Shown piece by piece: positions 58,001 to 64,000 of a DNA stretch of 64,000 bases. The position numbers were made by a program, and so were the translations under genes. Below the pieces are notes generated by a model that was given only the letters and a program-made list of their open reading frames with translations, had not been told where the DNA came from and searched no databases. Location: positions 94,096 to 158,095 of the forward strand of contig ML210205.1 in assembly GCA_004369085.1 (NCBI GenBank). The letters run 5' to 3'. Position 1 is the first letter of the stretch. Every line of letters starts with the position of its first letter. Origin of the DNA: Coprinopsis marcescibilis (taxonomy: Eukaryota > Basidiomycota > Agaricomycetes > Agaricales > Psathyrellaceae).

Positions 58001-58910
58001 GTCCCTTCATCAGCTTGCGCACCACCTCGCCTTGTGCAAGCGTGAGGCTGAGTCTATTGCATTCATCGAGGAGGCTATCCGACATCGTCGACAACTCTTG
58101 GAGTCCCGGACTGCGGAAGAAGTTCACGAACGCGAGCATGAGGCTGCCTTGGCTCACTCTCTCCACAACTACGCATTGTACCTATGCAATACGAGAAAAG
58201 AGGAGCTCGGGGTTGCGCCTGGCAAAGAATCTGTTGGGATCCGTAGGCGCTTGGCCGAGAAGGAGCCGGGAAAATTTACAACCCAGCTGGCCCAGTCGCT
58301 GAATCTTCTGTGCCTAAGCCTCCTGGCGCGTACTCACCACATTCTCAGCGAGGAGACCCCATTCTTTCGACAAGCGGTTGAAGTATCCCGTAGATTGGCG
58401 GGAAAGGGTGACCAAACGACGCATGATAAACTACTAAACGCGTCACTCTGCAACTACGGGACGTACCTCATTCGGTGCAGCAAGGACTACGAGGCGGGGG
58501 AGGCATTCAAGGAGATGGTGGAGGTTCGTCGGCGAATGGTGGTTAGCAATTTGGGTACAACCAACCTGGACGTGGCCAAGGGACTCCACAACGCCTCGGT
58601 CTGTTTACTCCGGGACGATAAGTACAAACAAGGGGTGAAACTCAGCCAAGAAGCTATCGAAATCTGCAGAAGGCACCTCAAGGATGATCCCAAAGCTGCC
58701 GAGTGGGCGATCGGCAAGATTCTGGGGGCCCTCGCTTTCGGATTGTCGCGTATTCCTGGTCGTAAAAGCGAATCGCGCCGACTCGGGAGGGAAGCAGTCA
58801 CTATTCTGCGCAGATTAAACAAAGAAGATCCCTTGTGTGAAGAGCTCAAGGAGGACCTCGAGGTGGCTAAAATGGTTATAAGGGAGCGTTGTGGTCAGTC
58901 CCGTGGGTAG
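55065..58910 (+). CDS. NACHT-TPR STAND NTPase (fungal NLR-like)
   Basis: Exons 55065-55268, 55331-55400, 55441-55563, 55622-56232, 56286-57185, 57252-58910; about 1188 residues. The N-terminal 130 residues include 'VQVFSGANHASF' and 'VNAAGRDIINITNIQQKSF', a short segment typical of basidiomycete NACHT proteins. NACHT: P-loop 'AAAGTGKSALAHTIC' (K198, S199), Walker B 'FVITIDAVDE' (D293-E297), sensor 'VILTTRPD'. After a helical region with 'LRVLHLAVQEYL'-like sequence, residues 637-1188 form TPR-like repeats with 'SLEVQASNFDKCKQIDEAIR', 'LHNYALYLCNTRKEE' and similar. STAND proteins act as ATP-switched sensors, often in non-self recognition or cell death; here that is inference. The start could instead be the Met at about 55257. 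The intron 56233-56285 is uncertain: a 2-base insertion is the alternative. Confidence 0.83.
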
Positions 58911-59193
58911 ATTTGCGTGATAAGCTGAAGAGTTTGCACAACTTTCGACACCGTACACCCGGCTACACTAGGTCATCTCCGGCGTTCGACGCTTTGAGAA
59001 CGAGTTGGAGAGTATGCGAGCTTGGAATGGGGAGGATTTTACAGCAACTTTCACTCATATAATAACAATCGATGTGCCCATGCTCATAACACATGTATGT
59101 AATACATCGCTTGGAAAATTTATTTTACATTTTACTGTACACGGCTTGAACGGTTATCTCTAGATTCTTCCATGAAGCTCACTGCCTCAAGCC
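58911..59193. other. Convergent 3' flanks
   Basis: Short spacer between the stop codons of the NACHT-TPR gene and DUF6533 copy 4. No gene. Confidence 0.6.
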
Positions 59194-61086
59194 TCAAGCC
59201 CAAGCTGTAACACCCTTCGTCCTTGCCACCTGATTGCCATTGCCGTCGCCACCCATAGGCAACGTCCGTACAGAACTAAAATGCATCGGCTCCATCGTAA
59301 TCTCGTCTTCCAAATCCTTCGCCTTCAAGTTTGTACTGCCAAACCTCAACTTTCCCCCCTGCTGGCCCTTTCGCTTAGGCGACTGCGCGCGGTCACGATT
59401 TGCAAACGCGGTTGCGCCGCTTAATTCATTGGTGGTCATCGAGGTTTTGTTTCCGACTTGGCGCATGTGAATGAGGAGACGGCAGGAGAGGATTGAGTAG
59501 AGGATGCCTTGAAATCTGGGGGAGGTGTGTGGTTAGTGGTGAGGGATAGGAAATTTGAGAGAGGGAGAGCAGGGAAGAGAAATGGACGTTGTCAAGTACT
59601 TACTCGCCGATCACAAAATTTGAAGGACCCTGTTGAGGGTTGGTTGTGAGTCTGAATTGGGGTTAGGTTGAAGGTCGGTACTTACTGTGATGTTTAACCC
59701 TAGAACAATATTCGCTATCGCCAGGCCTAGGTACAACATGCCAATGATGAGTGTAATGAGCCAATGATGCTGGATTTAGAGACGTACTCGCGAGGACGAT
59801 GAAGTACAACAATCCATCCCGAAAGTATATCGTGATAAGGTTTGTCGCGTGAACGTGTCGGAATTTCTTTAGACCCAAGTATGCCATAATTAACACGAGG
59901 GCTTCAGAAAGCGCGTTGGGAAGACAGCTTGAAATCAGGTTCAATATTTTCATGAGATTGGGACTCACTGCTTCCACTGAAGACAGGGAGCGCAAAGAGG
60001 GCGGTGAGGAGTGGGATGGCTCTTGGGATGGGAAAGGCGAAGCACCCGATTTGTGCTGTGATGTCCGGAATAATTGGGTCTGTAACAGTGACCGAGCAGA
60101 TGCTCGTGTCAGCCAGTGCACCTTCGGGGAAGCGTAATACGGCGCGGCATACATTCGAAACTTCTGATTATGTACCCCATCAGTACGAATTGTCCAACAT
60201 GGACTGCCTGCCGTTTGGAAGAGAAGGAGGAATCGGGTGAGATGGTAACGGCTGGCAAGGTAATCATGAGGAACTGACAGTCCATTGGAAGATGAGGTAA
60301 AAGAACATTGGTCTGCTGCGACCGGAGAGCGCATAAACTCGTACAAAGAAGATTGCTAGAACAGAAAGCTTGGTGAGCAACGTCTCTTCGGTCGAGAAGT
60401 TTATGTGGGAACCTTCTGCTAGGGCTATCGACGCGACAACGGCAACTGTGCAGAACAAGTCGGGATTAGTTCCAACTTATACGATTGAAATGGATAGCTT
60501 ACGCCCAGCTATGCCGAGATGTATCTCACAGGTCTGGTAGATTAGACATGAGACCGGGGGGGACGACGCAAAAAGCTATCTGACGGACCACTGGTGATAG
60601 ATCCGACCTTTCCGTGAACGAGTATGCAATTACAAAGGTTGCTTCAATGAAAGCCGAATACCGAGCGAGAAGGAAGAGGACTTTGACGAGGCTCCATGGC
60701 GCCGACCAGATGTAATTCACCTATGGTTAGAAGACCAATTAAAGCGCAATCACGAATAGAGAGCTGCGTACGCGCCTCAGAAGGAAAGGTTTCGACATAA
60801 TCTGCCACCTTAACGAACATTGAGGATCTAATTCAATTCACTAGCGATCTCAAGACTTACCAAGACCGTAGAAATCGCGGCTGACGTTATGCGTGGACAA
60901 ACCCAGCCTCATCAGCTACAGTTGAGCCAACGAGGGGTAATCAGGCAGCGTACCTTGGAGAAACTGTATACCTATCACATCAGTTAGGTGATCACCAAGT
61001 CCCACTCCATTACTCACATTTGCGACCTGCTTCTGTCGAACGAGGGAGGCGAGCGGGATAACAGAGAGGATGAACTGGAAGTCCAT
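59194..61086 (-). CDS. DUF6533-family membrane protein, copy 4
   Basis: Fourteen exons: 61018-61086, 60954-60963 (10 nt), 60861-60880, 60776-60808, 60589-60720, 60503-60533, 60413-60445, 60279-60355, 60153-60207, 59969-60079, 59788-59901, 59686-59726, 59604-59629, 59194-59515; 357 residues. Motifs: 'VNYIWSAPWSLVKVLFLLAR', 'AIFFVRVYALSGRSRPM', 'KFRHVHATNLITIYFRDGLL', 'FQGILYSILSCRLLIHMR'. The tail includes 'DEITMEPMHFSS', matching copies 1 and 2. The intron after exon 4 begins GCGCGT where the other copies have GTATGT, GTGCGT or GTGCTG, so it is a GC-AG intron if spliced at the conserved place. Function unknown; seven-helix-like topology. Confidence 0.86.
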
Positions 61087-62589
61087 TGACTGGAGGAGTC
61101 AGGTCCTGCAACTCTCCGCAGCTTATTCCGTCGAGGGGTTAAGTAGAGAAGCCATGGGAGCTGCCTCAAACGTGCTCAGCCCTAATAGGGTCATGACCTA
61201 TTACCGGGTTTCACGGAACTGTGTTTGGTGTGTCTTGTCAACTGTCGGCCAATGAGCTTGATCACGACTGCGCCAAGATGAGCTATGAACACCCGAACAA
61301 GCAAATCGTTGGGAATTACTGGAATCTGCGCTCTTTTTCTGCCTCTTGTTGCCCCTTTCTATCACTCTACGATCGCGCTGGAAGATTGATGGACCTAGGA
61401 CATAGAACAGGACAGGGCATGGTTGATGGCCTGCGTTGTCAAGGGTTGCGCGGCATTGAAGAAAACCCTTACCGCAGCTGAAACGTATGGATTTATGAGG
61501 AGAGTTACGGCGCATGTACGAAAGTCTGCTTCTGAATGTTCTGCTCGATCAGTCAGAAAGTTGAATCAACTAAACGTTACTCACCTGTCATCCAAGTTCA
61601 TCCGACTGTGTAGGTTTCCCTCACTCCGAGTTGAGACGATGCGACACCCTTCACGGCAGCTTGTAAGGATCCAAGTTCAATGTCTTTGGCAGGTTGGACT
61701 TGACCGTATCATAGACGCGGCCGAGCTTGACGCCCAATATGGTGAGAGCAAAACGTGTTAAATCATAAATGCACCCCTGACAGCTCAACTAAGTAATCTC
61801 TTGAAGTCTGCTGAAAGTGCATTATCGCGTCGCTCGTGATAATATAGCTGAGGCATGCGCCCTTTCAAGCACCCAAACGATGTTGTTTATTGTACGGTTT
61901 TGACTGAGCCTATAGGCCCTAGAGTCAGGAGTAGCCTTGCAACTTTGATGATCATCACCTTGTTTGGTTCATCTTTGAAAGCAAACATCAACGAGATCAT
62001 TCAAACACAGCACGCAACATACATACGGCGAACAAACAAAGGCACAATGGTCGACTCACTGCGCCCGTCGCCAGTGGAAATACAAAATCATCCGTCTTGG
62101 AGGTTGCTGCTTGTCAGATAGGTTTATTTACATAGTACTCATCCATTGAACATGACTTAAAAATACGAATTCTTACGGGTTTTTATGAACTTGGTGGTAA
62201 TTGAGGATGGATGTTCTGAGCAAGCTATGCCTTCGTCTGTGGATCCAGCCTGACGGCGTTCTTACTCGATTTGAACGACAGTCGGCAAGCTAGTATGCTG
62301 CTCTAGCGTGTTGGAATGGGGTAGTGGGACAGCGAGGAGTACCAAATTGATACCGGAGTTTGCAGAGTTCATTAAGTGTCAGTCCACATTGTAAACATCC
62401 CGACGATTCTTCACTGCTAATTTTATCAGGCCTGAATGGGGCGCTGATTAAGACTTACAGCGAAGCTTCCATCGTCAAATTTCAAGGGCAAATGATGATA
62501 TAGTCTTGTAAGTTGGGATTTTGATCGTCTCCGTGCCAATAAATACTCTAATTTGAATCAACTCAGGTTAAAAACCTTGCTTTACCTGC
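61087..62589. other. Intergenic
   Basis: 1.5 kb without a supported gene. A plus-strand frame of 112 codons at 61423-61761 has no recognisable domain or clear promoter. Confidence 0.5.
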
Positions 62590-63160
62590 TCAGACCTCAC
62601 CATCCCGCTTCTTCCTTAACTTCTCCAACATCCTCTTCACATCCTTCACATCCCCCACCGCAACGGTCCCATCATTCCAATTAACCACAATCGGCCACTT
62701 GAACGCCTTTGGATTCTTTTGTGCCAAGTCCGCTATCGCCTCAACTGTTTGCGGGCGCTCCTCCAGCGTTGCACCACTTGCAGGGTGAGCAGAGAGGAAG
62801 GCCATCGATGGTGTTGTGGCTTTGGAGGGTAAGTACGAGAGAATCGTGTTCAGCTGGTCCTTGTTAGGGGGCGATTCGACGACTTCGAGGTTATATTTCA
62901 GCGGTGGTGCGTCAGGGTTGGTGGACGGATAAGGAGATGAAATTGCAGCGCGAAGTAGACCAAGGGCCTTGTTTGATGGTGGTGAGAATGTATGATGACT
63001 ATGAACATGCTATGTGAACGGCGTTCAGGGAAAAGGAAAAGATATGATTCTTACAAGATTGATATTTCTGGCTGAGGAACTGTGCATTAGTTTTTGATTT
63101 TTTCTCGCGAGACGGAGTAAGATCTGAGCTTACGAGTCTGTTTTTGAATGAGTTGAACAT
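62590..63160 (-). CDS. FMP46: Fmp46/DUF1687 thioredoxin-fold protein
   Basis: Exons 63134-63160, 63055-63071 (17 nt) and 62590-62998; 150 residues. The first exons give 'MFNSFKNRLPEISIF', then 'SPPSNKALGLLRAAISSPYP', 'YNLEVVESPPNKDQLNTILS', and the C-terminal 'TVEAIADLAQKNPKAFKWP' with 'VVNWNDGTVAVGD'. This is the pattern of the fungal Fmp46 (DUF1687) family, small proteins predicted to have a thioredoxin-like fold and, in yeast, found with mitochondria. The protein as modelled contains no cysteine, so thiol redox chemistry is not expected. The 17-nt exon 2 was chosen because only its CCTCAG acceptor keeps the frame and gives the family N-terminus. Confidence 0.85.
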
Positions 63161-64000
63161 GGTGGCTCGAAGTCGAAGAAGCCGTCCCTCAAAATTCAAA
63201 TTCCTTCTTGTCACGGTGGGACTGAGTCAACTTGAATACCACGACCATCACGGTTCGGCTCGGACTCGAAAATGACATCACCAATATGCCCGAAGAACAA
63301 GATAAGATAAGATCTCACTCACACCGAGAGTTGACCAAAAATATCTCCGAATTCGCGGTGAAGTATGCAGGACAGTTTGAGAAGGTACTAGGTAAATATG
63401 AGTAGTACAAGCTATCATTTGACTATGAAGAAGAGCTATCGTCTCTGCTCAACATTCAATCCACATTTCGAACGCGACTGAAAATAGTAAGATCTTGCCC
63501 ACAGATTCAGATATGTTGAAGTGAATATGATATTAAGAGTGCATTCAATAATGTGGTATGCTTCGGTTCTCCGGATTGAAAATTGAGATTGGTTGGCAGC
63601 GTTCCTTCAACCTTCCCCAATTGAGCGCCCCTATCTTAGTTGAGGGCAGGTCAATGTTATGTAAGGTTTGGACGCGTGCTACTTATAATTAGTACGTACT
63701 ATTACAGTCATGGACTGGCGAACGTGACAGGAAAACGCCGCGAGCGTATTTCCAGCGCTTCACCATCGATATTCATCAATCGTTTTGCACAATCTCATAG
63801 AGGCTTATCTCGAGTATCTCTATCCCGGTTTCTGAGGAAAATATCGCAGTATTTGGGCCAAAATTTGTCAAACCGTACATGAGTGTCCATTTTGATGTGA
63901 GATCACACAACGTGACACCCTTCTGCTATTGCAAATGAGAAGGGGTTTCGCAGCACAAAGACACATGTAATGAATTTATGTATCACAGCCATGATATAAA
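63161..64000. other. Intergenic, right window edge
   Basis: No supported gene. A plus-strand frame at 63640-63882 shows no domain. Short AGATAAGATAAG repeat near 63303. Confidence 0.5.

Noticed and set aside
59916..60079. Suspected one-base deletion in exon 10 of DUF6533 copy 4
   Set aside because: Recounting the run of G bases against the frames on both strands showed the exon is 111 nt and in frame, as in copies 1 and 2.
1..64000. Transposable elements, tRNA genes, CRISPR arrays
   Set aside because: No terminal repeats flanking a transposase or reverse transcriptase, no cloverleaf with a B box, and no regularly spaced repeats were found by eye; this is a eukaryotic nuclear region.

Overview
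The window is nuclear DNA of a filamentous basidiomycete, almost certainly an agaricomycete. Genes are split by many short introns (about 45-85 nt) with GTRNGT donors and CTAAC-like branch sites. The gene families are those expanded in mushrooms: DUF6533-type membrane proteins, BTB/POZ proteins, short secreted tyrosinases, old-yellow-enzyme paralogues, a NACHT-TPR receptor-like protein and a MYND-finger protein. No rRNA, tRNA, CRISPR array or intact transposon was seen. All exon models below were built by hand, by requiring splice-site phases to agree and by comparing paralogues inside the window.

Layout. 0-1.2 kb: 3' part of an unknown gene that runs off the left edge. 1.4-5.9 kb: a tandem duplication of about 2.3 kb, each unit carrying a four-exon BTB gene with a hydrophobic C-terminal tail. 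5.9-8.0 kb: a MYND zinc-finger gene whose 5' end abuts the duplication. 8.7-9.6 kb: an acidic/polyglutamine protein. 10.0-15.3 kb: two divergent (head-to-head) five-exon tyrosinases. 17.3-20.8 kb: a 20-exon OPT oligopeptide transporter. 21.1-23.7 kb: a gutted old-yellow-enzyme (OYE) copy followed by an intact one. 23.9-27.9 kb: two tandem thioesterase-like (THEM6/4HBT) genes on the minus strand. 29.2-30.9 kb: an unknown disordered protein. 31.3-32.3 kb: a second type of BTB gene. 33.0-34.2 kb: a secreted phage-type (GH24) lysozyme. 34.3-35.7 kb: a 2-oxoglutarate/Fe(II) oxygenase with an apparent one-base frameshift. 36.6-37.9 kb: a disordered PPxY protein with internal repeats. 38.0-39.4 kb: a third OYE homologue with a changed active site. 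40.9-45.2 kb: two DUF6533 genes, the first apparently decayed. 45.4-46.5 kb: another BTB gene. 47.2-49.6 kb: a mucin-like single-pass membrane protein. 49.6-52.6 kb: gene-poor. 52.6-54.4 and 59.2-61.1 kb: two more DUF6533 genes on the minus strand, flanking the NACHT-TPR gene (55.1-58.9 kb). 62.6-63.2 kb: a small Fmp46/DUF1687 thioredoxin-fold protein.

Overall this is an accessory, fast-evolving region. Most loci belong to multi-copy families, and copies range from intact to visibly eroded. Secreted or surface functions (tyrosinases, lysozyme, peptide uptake, mucin-like protein, seven-helix-like proteins) sit beside intracellular recognition or adaptor proteins (NACHT-TPR, BTB, MYND). No single pathway cluster is evident. 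The most informative signals are the DUF6533 quartet with its conserved 14-exon architecture and graded decay, the NLR-like gene, the GH24 lysozyme, the OYE active-site change and several GC-AG introns.
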